From Arenibacter sp. F20364 (GTDB taxonomy: Bacteria; Bacteroidota; Bacteroidia; Flavobacteriales; Flavobacteriaceae): a stretch of DNA of 62,816 nt. The number at the start of each line of letters is the position of its first letter. Position 1 is the first letter of the stretch. Where the stretch lies: positions 1 to 62,816 of the forward strand of contig NZ_JALKBD010000031.1 in NCBI RefSeq assembly GCF_023015905.1, given 5' to 3'. The notes under the pieces are model-generated. The model worked only from the letters and a program-made list of their open reading frames with translations, made no database searches and had not been told where the DNA came from. Below are positions 10,101 to 18,447 of this stretch, in pieces. The translations under genes were made by a program, and so were the position numbers.

Positions 10101-10251
10101 TGGGGCAATGACATTTGGGGATGTAAATGACGCGGAGAGTGAAATTGTGAAATTAAAGGAAAGTGACCGCATGTATCACCTGTTGGAGCATGTTGGTACT
10201 AAACCAAATGTTTTTTATCACGTGAAAGTGAGGAATACGAACGAAGCTTAA
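7132..10251 (+). CDS. actB: Alternative complex III subunit ActB (molybdopterin-oxidoreductase-like plus iron-sulfur)
   Basis: Large periplasmic subunit of 1039 residues. A Tat-type motif NRRDFLK (51-57) is followed by a hydrophobic stretch and a lipobox-like LAAC with C71, so it may be both Tat-exported and lipid-anchored. Residues about 75-740 resemble a molybdopterin oxidoreductase fold; in this family that domain holds no cofactor. The C-terminal third is a ferredoxin-like module with four cysteine groups, starting at C779 (CTGCGAC), C866 (CQHCNHAPC), about 899 (CVGTRYC) and about 948 (CSMC). It passes electrons from quinol toward the ActA/ActE hemes. 35 bases after actA. Confidence 0.95.
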   Translation: MSSNKKYWKSEAELNPNDSIVETLRQNEFVQEIPVDDFLGDKETLAASSTNRRDFLKYVGFSTAAASLAACEGPVTKSIPYVVKPDNIIPGVANFYATTIANGFDFASILVKTREGRPIKIENNTDAKVGGGANARVQASVLSLYDSTRLQGPTFNGEPVAWSDVDVAVKSKIGSLKNSGKKIAILSQTYASPSTSRLISEFKEAHGNVDHVTYDAISEDAALSAFEAKYGERALADYNFGDAEIIVSFGADFLGDWQGGGYDAGYSKGRVPKNGKMSRHVQFEANMSLTGANADKRVPLTPSEQKVALAYFYGKLNGTSGGGDLPESAKAALDAVVAQVLKNKSNSVVVTGIDDVNAQAVVLAINEMLGSKAFDAAAPKYLRQGSVKAVNALLADMKAGKVGALFMDGVNPAYSLPNAADFAEGIQNVDLTVAFSTNRNETTELVQYVGASNHYLESWGDAQLKKGHFSLMQPTIKELFDTRQFQGAMLQWLDSDKTYYDYIKETWNAGILGGSDWNQALHDGVFVADPAMEEAVVAAPAPFVSEEVEMATEIPLASAIKSLSGATAEGMELTLYSKVGMGDGQQASNPWLQEFPDPITRVSWDNYVTVSKADAEKLGLVNENVADGGLDGSYVKLSVDGVVVDGVPVIIQPGQAPGSLGLSFGYGKTVGMKSEMQTGVNAYALYRNFSNTQSVSIEKSAGMHEFACVQLHKTLMGRGDIIKETTLEIFNTKDAKEWNVVPVVSLDHQEVPATTVDLWDSFDRSIGHHFNLSIDLNACTGCGACVIACHAENNVPVVGKAEVRKSRDMHWLRIDRYYSSEETFEQDDTKKEEFDGLFGDKGSLGGFGEMEHPSVNPQVAFQPVMCQHCNHAPCETVCPVAATSHGRQGQNHMAYNRCVGTRYCANNCPYKVRRFNWFLYNENDEFDYHMNNDLGKMVINPDVTVRSRGVMEKCSMCIQKTQKTILDAKRDGRVVKDGEFQTACSAACSSGAMTFGDVNDAESEIVKLKESDRMYHLLEHVGTKPNVFYHVKVRNTNEA

Positions 10252-10284
10252 TCAAATTAAAGGAACGTAACTATATATTAAATT

Positions 10285-12033
10285 ATGGCGTCGCATTACG
10301 AAGCACCTATACGAAAACCCTTAGTTCTTGGAGATAAAGGATACCACGATGTAACCGTGGACATTGCCGCTCCGGTTGAAGGGAAGGCCAATAAGCATTG
10401 GTGGATTGTATTTTCCATTGCATTAGCGGCATTCCTATGGGGTGTTGGTTGTATAATTTACACGATATCTACGGGTATCGGAACATGGGGATTGAATAAA
10501 ACAGTAGGCTGGGCCTGGGATATTACCAACTTCGTTTGGTGGGTAGGTATTGGACATGCTGGAACCTTGATCTCTGCGGTATTATTGCTGTTTAGGCAGA
10601 AATGGAGAATGGCAATTAACCGTTCTGCGGAGGCGATGACTATTTTCTCTGTTGTTCAGGCGGGATTATTTCCTATTATCCACATGGGACGACCATGGTT
10701 GGCTTATTGGGTGTTGCCTATTCCTAACCAGTTTGGATCTCTTTGGGTGAATTTTAACTCTCCATTGCTTTGGGATGTATTTGCAATATCTACTTATCTT
10801 TCCGTTTCCTTAGTGTTCTGGTGGACAGGTTTATTACCCGATTTTGCAATGATACGTGATCGTGCAGTTAGGCCTTTTCAAAAGAAAATATATAGTTTAA
10901 TAAGTTTTGGATGGACAGGACGTGCCAAGGATTGGCAGCGTTTTGAGGAGGTGTCCTTGGTTTTGGCAGGTTTGGCCACACCTTTGGTACTTTCCGTACA
11001 TACCATTGTATCCTTTGACTTTGCCACATCGGTAATTCCGGGATGGCATACTACTATCTTTCCTCCCTACTTCGTTGCTGGGGCTATATTCTCAGGTTTT
11101 GCCATGGTGAATACCTTGTTGATCATTATGAGGAAAGTATGTCATTTGGAGGCTTATATTACCGTGCAGCACATAGAGTTGATGAACATAGTAATAATGT
11201 TGACCGGTTCTATTGTGGGCTGTGCTTATATTACGGAGTTGTTCATGGCGTGGTATTCCGGTGTGGAGTACGAACAGTATGCATTCTTGAATAGGGCTAC
11301 AGGTCCTTACTGGTGGGCCTATTGGGCAATGATGACGTGTAACGTGTTCTCTCCACAATTTATGTGGTTTAAAAAACTGAGGACAAGTATAATGTTTTCC
11401 TTCTTTATCTCTATTGTGGTAAACATAGGGATGTGGTTCGAGCGATTTGTGATTATCGTAACTTCATTGCATAGGGATTACCTACCGTCTTCATGGACAA
11501 TGTTCTCCCCAACATTTGTGGATATAGGAATTTTCATCGGAACCATAGGATTCTTCTTTGTACTTTTCTTGTTGTACGCCAGAACTTTCCCGGTTATTGC
11601 CCAGGCAGAGGTGAAATCCATTTTAAAGTCTTCGGGAGAGAAGTATAAGAAATTGAGGGATGCAGGTAAGCCTTTGTACGAGATATCCAAAAACAAGACG
11701 GTGGTAAAGGAAATGGAACCTATCACCGATGATGTGTTGATGGGGGAAGTAGTTCCAAAGGTTGGTGATAAGGTTGGAGTGTCCGAACTATTGGGTACCA
11801 TAGGTACATTTGATGCCACTAAGGAGACAGCGGATGACCTTAAGAAAATTAAAGGAATTGGGCCTCAAATGGAAGCTACTTTGAACCAAATAGGAATATA
11901 CACCTTCGCACAGGTTGGTCGTATGACGGATAAAGAGTATGATCTGTTGGATTCTATTACAGAATCGTTCCCAGGTAGGGCACAAAGAGACGATTGGGCA
12001 GGACAAGCAAAGATTTTAAATAATAAGAAATAA
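10285..12033 (+). CDS. actC: Alternative complex III subunit ActC (NrfD/PsrC family) with HhH tail
   Basis: Integral membrane quinol-binding subunit of the NrfD/polysulfide reductase family. Membrane helices run from about residue 37 to 435. The family loops with HMGRPW and the conserved His/Asp-rich segments are present. Beyond the membrane part, a hydrophilic extension ends in a helix-hairpin-helix-like domain (about 517-582) with KKIKGIGPQME and a TFAQVGRMTDKEYD segment. This resembles small HhH domains best known from nucleic-acid-binding proteins. At 582 residues it is about 100 longer than the membrane core requires. ActC starts 33 bases after actB and ends 2 bases before actD. Confidence 0.93.
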   Translation: MASHYEAPIRKPLVLGDKGYHDVTVDIAAPVEGKANKHWWIVFSIALAAFLWGVGCIIYTISTGIGTWGLNKTVGWAWDITNFVWWVGIGHAGTLISAVLLLFRQKWRMAINRSAEAMTIFSVVQAGLFPIIHMGRPWLAYWVLPIPNQFGSLWVNFNSPLLWDVFAISTYLSVSLVFWWTGLLPDFAMIRDRAVRPFQKKIYSLISFGWTGRAKDWQRFEEVSLVLAGLATPLVLSVHTIVSFDFATSVIPGWHTTIFPPYFVAGAIFSGFAMVNTLLIIMRKVCHLEAYITVQHIELMNIVIMLTGSIVGCAYITELFMAWYSGVEYEQYAFLNRATGPYWWAYWAMMTCNVFSPQFMWFKKLRTSIMFSFFISIVVNIGMWFERFVIIVTSLHRDYLPSSWTMFSPTFVDIGIFIGTIGFFFVLFLLYARTFPVIAQAEVKSILKSSGEKYKKLRDAGKPLYEISKNKTVVKEMEPITDDVLMGEVVPKVGDKVGVSELLGTIGTFDATKETADDLKKIKGIGPQMEATLNQIGIYTFAQVGRMTDKEYDLLDSITESFPGRAQRDDWAGQAKILNNKK

Positions 12034-12035
12034 TT

Positions 12036-12557
12036 ATGGCGTCGAAAGTTATACATGCTTTTTATAATGATGACGATGTGCTAATGCATGCTGTTAAAAA
12101 GGTAAAAGCGGCAAAGCATCATATTGAAGAAGTTTATTGTCCTTTTCCGGTGCATGGTTTGGACAAAGCAATGGGGCTTGCTCCGACTAGGATTGCAATA
12201 ACCTCATTTATGTATGGTTGTGTTGGTCTTACAGTGGCAATTGTAATGATGAATTATATAATGATCCAAGATTGGCCACAGGATATTGGTGGAAAGCCTA
12301 GTTTTAGTTATTTGGAAAATATGCCGGCTTTCGTGCCTATTATGTTCGAGCTAACGGTTTTTTTCGCGGCGCATTTAATGGTAATTACTTTTTACCTTAG
12401 AAGTAGGTTATGGCCTTTTAAAGAAGCTGAAAATCCTGATGTAAGAACCACTGATGACCATTTTTTAATGGAAATTGAAATTCATGATAACGAGAAGGAA
12501 TTGATGGATTTGTTGTCGGATACCGGAGCAGTCGAAATTAATATTACAGAAAAGTAG
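12036..12557 (+). CDS. actD: Alternative complex III subunit ActD (DUF3341)
   Basis: Membrane subunit of 173 residues of the DUF3341 family. A short N-terminal cytoplasmic alpha/beta segment has the typical VYCPFPVHGLDKAMG (about 35-49). Two transmembrane helices follow at about 60-80 and 100-123, then a soluble C-terminus with the family's TDDHF motif. It starts 2 bases after actC, so translation is probably coupled. Its role in the complex is structural as far as known. Confidence 0.92.
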   Translation: MASKVIHAFYNDDDVLMHAVKKVKAAKHHIEEVYCPFPVHGLDKAMGLAPTRIAITSFMYGCVGLTVAIVMMNYIMIQDWPQDIGGKPSFSYLENMPAFVPIMFELTVFFAAHLMVITFYLRSRLWPFKEAENPDVRTTDDHFLMEIEIHDNEKELMDLLSDTGAVEINITEK

Positions 12558-12568
12558 TCATAGATATT

Positions 12569-13129
12569 ATGAACAGTTTTAGCAAAATAGGAGTCTTGTT
12601 TGGTTTGGTATTATTAGTTGCTTCTTGTGCAAACAAAAATAGCAGAAACTATCAATACATGCCCAATATGTACGAATCCGTAGGTTATGAGACCTATCAG
12701 AAAGTTGATTTTCTTCCAGATGGGATGGAAGCTGGTCTTCCGGCCGAAAATAGCGTAGCAAGGGGTTGGATACCTTACGGAATTGAGAATACCATGGAAG
12801 GAAAGGAGTTGGCAAGAGTTAATCCAAGTCCCCTGGACTCTTTAAAGCAAGAGGAGAATCTAGCTGTTGGCAAGGAACTATATAGTATTTATTGTGCAAT
12901 TTGTCACGGTGATAAAGGAGACGGACAAGGTAACTTGGTGAAAAGGGAAAAGATATTGGGTGTGCCCAGTTATGCGGATATAGCTAGAAACATAACTGTT
13001 GGTACGTCATATCATGCCATTTACTACGGATTGAATTCCATGGGGTCCTATGCAGGGCAATTGGATACTGAAGAACGTTGGAAGGTTTCTGAATACGTAA
13101 TGAAATTGAAACAAGATTTAACAAAATAA
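12569..13129 (+). CDS. actE: Alternative complex III subunit ActE, monoheme cytochrome c lipoprotein
   Basis: Exported cytochrome c of 186 residues. A type II signal sequence ends in the lipobox VASC with C20 as the predicted lipidated residue. A single CAICH heme motif lies in the C-terminal cytochrome c fold (about residue 110), with distal methionine candidates in the SMGSY region. It is the likely electron-exit heme that passes electrons to the CuA or cytochrome domain of the oxidase. 11 bases after actD and 18 before actF. Confidence 0.92.
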   Translation: MNSFSKIGVLFGLVLLVASCANKNSRNYQYMPNMYESVGYETYQKVDFLPDGMEAGLPAENSVARGWIPYGIENTMEGKELARVNPSPLDSLKQEENLAVGKELYSIYCAICHGDKGDGQGNLVKREKILGVPSYADIARNITVGTSYHAIYYGLNSMGSYAGQLDTEERWKVSEYVMKLKQDLTK

Positions 13130-13147
13130 GACCTAGATATTAGCAAT

Positions 13148-14461
13148 ATGTACACTTTTTCAAATAGATTAAAAATTGCTTCCTTCATTTTAATGGCTGT
13201 GGGCGTTTTGGGAATTGGTATCGGTTTTATGGCTGCGCCAACTACTGTAGAAGAGGCAAAAGCAATTGTTGCCGGACACGGAGACGGTCATGGGGATGCC
13301 CATACGGTTACAGAGGGTCATGGTGACGAAATGGGACACGGGGAGGCACATGATGCTTCGCATGACGAGCATTTATTGCACCAGTTGCAAAATAAGCCTT
13401 GGGCGGCATTATATGTTGCAGCCTTTTTCTTTTTTATGATTGCGTTGGGAGTTTTGGCCTTTTACGCTATTCAGCGTGCAGCTCAGGCGGGTTGGTCACC
13501 ATTGCTCTTCAGGGTAATGGAAGGAATAACAGCTTATTTGGTGCCAGGTGGTATCGTTGTATTTGTAATATTGGCCTTGTCGGTAGCCCATATGAATCAT
13601 TTATTTGTGTGGATGGACCCAGAGGTAGTAGCGCATGATAAATTATTACAAGGTAAGGCTGGTTTTCTTAATGGTACATTCTTCCTGATTAGGGCAGCAA
13701 TATTTTTAGGAGGTTGGATTTTATATAGAGAGTATTCCCGAAAATTGTCTTTGGCTCAGGATGAATCCAATGATAACGCTAATTTTAAATTGAATTTTAG
13801 GATTTCTGCGGCCTTTTTGGTATTTTATTTAATATCGGAGTCCATGATGTCTTGGGATTGGATAATGAGTGTGGATCCACACTGGTTTAGTACCCTTTTC
13901 GGATGGTATATCTTTGCAAGTATGTTTGTATCCGGAATTACCGTTATTGCCATGGTAACTATATATCTTAAATCTAGGGGTTATTTGCCGGACGTTAATG
14001 ATAGTCATATTCACGATTTGGCTAAATTTATGTTTGGAATCAGTATTTTCTGGACCTATTTGTGGTTCTCACAGTTCATGTTGATTTGGTATTCCAATAT
14101 TCCTGAAGAGGTAACTTATTACGTTACCAGGATAGCCGATTTCAATTTACCATTTTTTGGTATGGTAGCCATGAACTTTCTGTTTCCTGTACTATTGCTT
14201 ATGAATAGTGATTTTAAAAGGGTTAATTGGTTTGTTATAATGACCGGAATCGTCATTTTGGCCGGACATTATTTGGATATTTTTAACGCGATAATGCCAT
14301 CTACCGTTGGTGATCAATGGTTTATTGGTATCCCTGAAATTGGATCCATTTTGTTCTTCGCCGGATTGTTTATATTTTTTGTTTTCAGGGCTTTGACCAA
14401 GGCTCCATTGCAACCAAAGCGCAATCCATTTATTGAAGAGAGTAAGCATTTTCATTATTAG
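13148..14461 (+). CDS. actF: Alternative complex III subunit ActF (NrfD-like)
   Basis: Second polytopic membrane subunit, 437 residues, related to ActC. It has about ten transmembrane helices, the first at about 10-29. Between helix 1 and helix 2 there is a histidine-rich, Gly/Asp/Glu-rich segment with nine histidines at positions 44-78. The core contains the family residues MSWDWIMSVDPHWFST. Located between actE and coxB with a 34-base gap to coxB. The histidine-rich loop looks like a metal-binding segment, but its function is not shown by the sequence. Confidence 0.93.
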   Translation: MYTFSNRLKIASFILMAVGVLGIGIGFMAAPTTVEEAKAIVAGHGDGHGDAHTVTEGHGDEMGHGEAHDASHDEHLLHQLQNKPWAALYVAAFFFFMIALGVLAFYAIQRAAQAGWSPLLFRVMEGITAYLVPGGIVVFVILALSVAHMNHLFVWMDPEVVAHDKLLQGKAGFLNGTFFLIRAAIFLGGWILYREYSRKLSLAQDESNDNANFKLNFRISAAFLVFYLISESMMSWDWIMSVDPHWFSTLFGWYIFASMFVSGITVIAMVTIYLKSRGYLPDVNDSHIHDLAKFMFGISIFWTYLWFSQFMLIWYSNIPEEVTYYVTRIADFNLPFFGMVAMNFLFPVLLLMNSDFKRVNWFVIMTGIVILAGHYLDIFNAIMPSTVGDQWFIGIPEIGSILFFAGLFIFFVFRALTKAPLQPKRNPFIEESKHFHY

Positions 14462-14495
14462 TATTTAGTATAAAAGTATAATTTCAAATCATACG

Positions 14496-15554
14496 ATGAC
14501 TCCATTATTGACCATAGTTGTTTTAGTATTAGTGGCAATTGCTATCTGGCAAATGACCAAGATATTCGAATTGTCACAAATTAAAGCTAGCAATTCCCAA
14601 GTAGCAAGCAAAACGGATAACAAGTACAATGGGTATTTGATGTTCGCGTTTTTAATTTTCCTATACGGACTCACCATTTTTAGCTTTTGGAAATATTCAA
14701 AAACGCTTTTGCCCGAAGCTGCTTCCGAGCATGGTGGGGGGTATGATTCGTTAATGCTGCTTTCGTTTGTAATTATTTTTATTGTACAAACATTAACCCA
14801 ATTTCTATTGCATTACTTTGCTTATAAATACAGGGGAGATAGGGAAAGAAAGGCTTTGTTCTTTGCCGATAACGATCGTTTGGAATTTATATGGACCATT
14901 ATTCCGGTAATCGTTTTGGCAGGCTTGATATTGTGGGGCTTGTATGCTTGGACCAATATCATGGATATCAACGATGAGGACGACCCTTTAACTGTTGAAC
15001 TTTATGCCCAACAATTTAGTTGGACAGCAAGGTATGCCGGTAATGACAATGTTCTAGGGGATGCAAATGTTAGGATGATCGACATTGATAAGGCAAATGT
15101 TTTAGGTTTGGACGGCGCCGATCCAAATGCCGCTGATGATATAATTGTGAAGGAATTACATTTACCTGTAGGGCGCAAGGTTAATTTTAAAATGCGTTCC
15201 CAAGATGTACTGCACTCTGCTTATATGCCACACTTTAGGGCGCAGATGAACTGTGTGCCCGGGATGATTACTCAATTCTCCTTTACACCTACAATAACAA
15301 CGGCGGAAATGAGACAAAACCCTGATGTTGTGGACAAAGTAAAGCGCATCAATGGTATGAGGGCGGAAAAAGCAGCCCGAGGAATTGAGAATACTGATCC
15401 GTGGGAATTTGATTATATCCTGTTGTGTAACAAGATATGTGGCAAGTCCCATTATAATATGCAGATGAAAATTATTGTTGAAACTGAGGAGGAATATAAT
15501 GCTTGGATAGCAAGTCAACAGACTTTTGGTAAGTCAATGGCTTCAGCACAGTAA
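14496..15554 (+). CDS. coxB: Cytochrome c oxidase subunit II
   Basis: Subunit II of an aa3-type oxidase, 352 residues. Three hydrophobic helices lie at about 4-20, 45-65 and 83-105, with a further one at about 134-152. A periplasmic cupredoxin domain carries the CuA site: VLHSAYMPHFRAQMN provides the first His, and CNKICGKSHYNM provides two Cys, His and Met. It has one more N-terminal membrane segment than the canonical two-helix subunit II. It directly follows actF, which fits the known ACIII-oxidase supercomplex of Flavobacterium. 47 bases before coxA. Confidence 0.95.
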   Translation: MTPLLTIVVLVLVAIAIWQMTKIFELSQIKASNSQVASKTDNKYNGYLMFAFLIFLYGLTIFSFWKYSKTLLPEAASEHGGGYDSLMLLSFVIIFIVQTLTQFLLHYFAYKYRGDRERKALFFADNDRLEFIWTIIPVIVLAGLILWGLYAWTNIMDINDEDDPLTVELYAQQFSWTARYAGNDNVLGDANVRMIDIDKANVLGLDGADPNAADDIIVKELHLPVGRKVNFKMRSQDVLHSAYMPHFRAQMNCVPGMITQFSFTPTITTAEMRQNPDVVDKVKRINGMRAEKAARGIENTDPWEFDYILLCNKICGKSHYNMQMKIIVETEEEYNAWIASQQTFGKSMASAQ

Positions 15555-15601
15555 TTTAGTCTTTAAAAATAACTTTATAAAAAATTTAAAAAAATACAAC
15601 T

Positions 15602-17422
15602 ATGTCTGTAACAGCTCACGCACACGTAGAAGACCATTCAGAAGATCACGGACATCATCACAAAGAAACCTTTGTGACGAAGTATATTTTTAGTCAAGAT
15701 CATAAAATGATTTCCAAGCAGTATTTGATTACTGGACTTATCATGGGATTCATTGGTATTTTAATGTCTTTATTGTTCAGGATGCAATTGGCATGGCCAG
15801 GGGAATCTTTTGCAATTTTTGAATTTATCTTGGGTAAATGGGCACCTGGAGGTGTGATGGACGCAGATGTCTATTTGGCATTGGTTACGATACATGGTAC
15901 TATCATGGTATTCTTTGTTTTAACGGCAGGATTGAGTGGTACGTTTAGTAATTTATTAATTCCCCTTCAAATAGGGGCCAGGGATATGGCTTCTGGATTT
16001 TTGAACATGGTTTCGTACTGGTTGTTCTTTCTGTCCAGTGTAATTATGCTTTCTTCCCTGTTTTTAGAGGCAGGACCGGCAGCTGCTGGTTGGACGGTTT
16101 ATCCGCCGCTTAGTGCACTTCCAATGGCACAACCGGGTTCAGGAATGGGTATGACACTTTGGTTGGTAGCTATGGCCATATTTATAGCATCTTCCCTACT
16201 AGGGTCGTTGAACTATATTGTTACCGTGATTAATCTGAGGACCAAGGGAATGTCTATGACTAGACTGCCTTTGACCATTTGGGCATTCTTTGTTACCGCG
16301 ATTATAGGTGTGGTTTCTTTCCCAGTGCTATTGTCCGCTGCTTTATTGTTAATAATGGATAGAAGCTTTGGTACTTCTTTCTTCTTGTCGGATATTTTTA
16401 TCCAAGGAGAGGTATTGCATTATCAAGGTGGTTCCCCAGTACTATATGAACATTTATTCTGGTTTTTGGGACACCCTGAGGTGTATATTGTAATCTTACC
16501 TGCAATGGGCATGGTATCCGAAATTATGGCGGTTAACGCGCGTAAACCAATTTTTGGATATAGGGCTATGATCGCCTCTATCTTGGCAATTGCATTCTTG
16601 TCCACTATTGTTTGGGGGCACCATATGTTTATTTCAGGTATGAATCCTTTCCTAGGTTCTGTGTTTACCTTTACCACATTATTGATTGCCATCCCATCTG
16701 CGGTGAAGGCTTTTAACTGGATTACTACCTTGTGGAAAGGTAACCTCCAATTGAACCCTGGAATGCTATTTTCCATTGGGATGGTTTCGACTTTTATTTC
16801 CGGTGGATTGACCGGAATTATCCTTGGGGACAGTACCTTGGATATTAATGTGCATGATACGTACTTTGTAATAGCCCACTTCCATTTGGTAATGGGAATA
16901 TCTGCACTTTATGGATTGTTCGCCGGTGTCTATCACTGGTTCCCAAAGATGTTTGGTAAAATGATGAACAAGAACTTGGGTTATGTGCATTTTTGGATAA
17001 CTGCTGTATGTTCTTACGGAGTGTTCTTCCCAATGCATTTTGTTGGGATGGCCGGTGTGCCGCGTAGGTATTATGAGAATACGGCGTTTCCAATGTTCGA
17101 TGACCTAACGGATATTCAGGTATTAATGACAGTGTTCGCACTTATTGCTGCTGGTGCCCAATTAATATTTGCCTTCAATTTTATAAGAAGTATTTTCTAC
17201 GGAAATAAAGCAGTTCAGAATCCATGGAAAGCAACTAGCTTGGAATGGACAACACCTGTAGAGCATATGCACGGCAACTGGCCCGGAGCAATTCCAGAAG
17301 TACACCGTTGGCCATATGACTATAGTAAAACTGATGACAATGGGGAATATATAATTCCCGGACAGGATTACGTTCCTCAAACCATGCCTTTGTACGATGG
17401 TGAGGAAGAAATGCAGCATTAA
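15602..17422 (+). CDS. coxA: Cytochrome c oxidase subunit I
   Basis: Catalytic heme-copper subunit, 606 residues, about 12 helices. Heme a ligand in TIHGTIM (about 98); the CuB and Tyr motif HPEVYIVILP (about 296); WGHHMF with the next CuB histidines; HFHLVMG for heme a3 and heme a. The Glu of HPEVY and the GARDMA loop suggest an A-type enzyme with D and K proton channels. The extreme N-terminus is histidine-rich (seven His in residues 6-20). Last gene of the act-cox run, ending before a strong terminator at 17444-17472. Confidence 0.97.
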   Translation: MSVTAHAHVEDHSEDHGHHHKETFVTKYIFSQDHKMISKQYLITGLIMGFIGILMSLLFRMQLAWPGESFAIFEFILGKWAPGGVMDADVYLALVTIHGTIMVFFVLTAGLSGTFSNLLIPLQIGARDMASGFLNMVSYWLFFLSSVIMLSSLFLEAGPAAAGWTVYPPLSALPMAQPGSGMGMTLWLVAMAIFIASSLLGSLNYIVTVINLRTKGMSMTRLPLTIWAFFVTAIIGVVSFPVLLSAALLLIMDRSFGTSFFLSDIFIQGEVLHYQGGSPVLYEHLFWFLGHPEVYIVILPAMGMVSEIMAVNARKPIFGYRAMIASILAIAFLSTIVWGHHMFISGMNPFLGSVFTFTTLLIAIPSAVKAFNWITTLWKGNLQLNPGMLFSIGMVSTFISGGLTGIILGDSTLDINVHDTYFVIAHFHLVMGISALYGLFAGVYHWFPKMFGKMMNKNLGYVHFWITAVCSYGVFFPMHFVGMAGVPRRYYENTAFPMFDDLTDIQVLMTVFALIAAGAQLIFAFNFIRSIFYGNKAVQNPWKATSLEWTTPVEHMHGNWPGAIPEVHRWPYDYSKTDDNGEYIIPGQDYVPQTMPLYDGEEEMQH

Positions 17423-17443
17423 CGATTGGAAATAACAAAATTT

Positions 17444-17472
17444 AAAAGTCCATCCCTAAGATGGACTTTTTT
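17444..17472 (+). terminator. Terminator of the act-cox operon
   Basis: AAAAGTCCAT (17444-17453) pairs with ATGGACTTTT (17461-17470) around the loop CCCTAAG and runs into a T tract. It lies 22 bases after the coxA stop codon. Confidence 0.85.
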
Positions 17473-17601
17473 TGTACCTTCCATTTACATATGGGATATC
17501 CATGCATCCTTTTGGTGTTGCGGACCATATTAATTAATTGCTAATTTGTGGTGGTGTAATATCAATGGTTATTGCAAATGCTTTTAGGAAAAAGATCTAT
17601 T

Positions 17602-18447
17602 ATGTATTTTAAATTATTGGAAGTGAGGCACATACTTTTATTTTTTATGTTATTGTTTGGCTGTATGCTCTATTCGCAGCGTACACCTAAGATTAAAGGC
17701 AATAGAAATGTGATAGAGGTTAGGGAAACCTTACCTCCTTTTAATGTTATTCAATTGGATAGTGATCTTGATATCAATTTACAGGACGCCTCAACGGGGG
17801 AGTATATTATAGAAGCTGATGACAATTTAATAGATATATTAAAATTTAAGGTAGAGAACGAAACGCTGATCATTAGCTCCTATTACAAAGTAACCTCTAA
17901 GAAGAAGCTTGATATTACTGTAAACTTTAGTGAATTGTTCGGGATAATAGCCAATGATGGAAATATTGTTGTTAAGAATCGATTTTCTACCGAGTTTCTG
18001 GAGGTAAATACCACGGGTTCGGGTAGAGTGGAAATAGATGTGGATGCGGATGCAATGGAGATTACAATGAATGACGATAGTAAGGGTAATTTTAAAGTAG
18101 ATAGTGATACCTTAAATATCCGCATGGCGGAGAAATCTGATTTAAGATTGTTTGGGGTCATGGAAAACACCGTTTTGTATATGCAACGAAATGCCAAGGC
18201 CGATTTGGAAGGTTTTACCAATGTTTTTCAATTGCATTTATTGGACGGTTCCGATCTCAAAGCAAAAAGATTGGAAGCCAATAGTGTTGAAGCAAGGTTG
18301 GAAGGTAGCACTTCAGCGGAAGTCTTATCAACGGCAACCGTTGATCTTAATTCACAAGGATCTTCCAAGACCTATGTATTTGGTGATGGCAAAATTAATC
18401 TGCTGGAATTTCTTGATACTTCAGAGCTATATCGGCGTAAAAATTAA
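17602..18447 (+). CDS. Exported DUF2807 (GIN-domain) protein
   Basis: Envelope protein of 281 residues. I place the start at ATG 17602, which gives a compact signal peptide (MYFKLLEVRH, then a hydrophobic core ending YSQ). Longer starts at 17572 (TTG) or 17578 add a charged prefix. The rest is a predicted right-handed beta-helix of the DUF2807 type, marked by PFNVIQLDSDLDI near the N-terminus and alternating hydrophobic/polar strands. Such proteins are common in Bacteroidota and of unknown function. Its stop codon overlaps that of the convergent acyl-CoA dehydrogenase in TTAA (18444-18447). Confidence 0.8.
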   Translation: MYFKLLEVRHILLFFMLLFGCMLYSQRTPKIKGNRNVIEVRETLPPFNVIQLDSDLDINLQDASTGEYIIEADDNLIDILKFKVENETLIISSYYKVTSKKKLDITVNFSELFGIIANDGNIVVKNRFSTEFLEVNTTGSGRVEIDVDADAMEITMNDDSKGNFKVDSDTLNIRMAEKSDLRLFGVMENTVLYMQRNAKADLEGFTNVFQLHLLDGSDLKAKRLEANSVEARLEGSTSAEVLSTATVDLNSQGSSKTYVFGDGKINLLEFLDTSELYRRKN

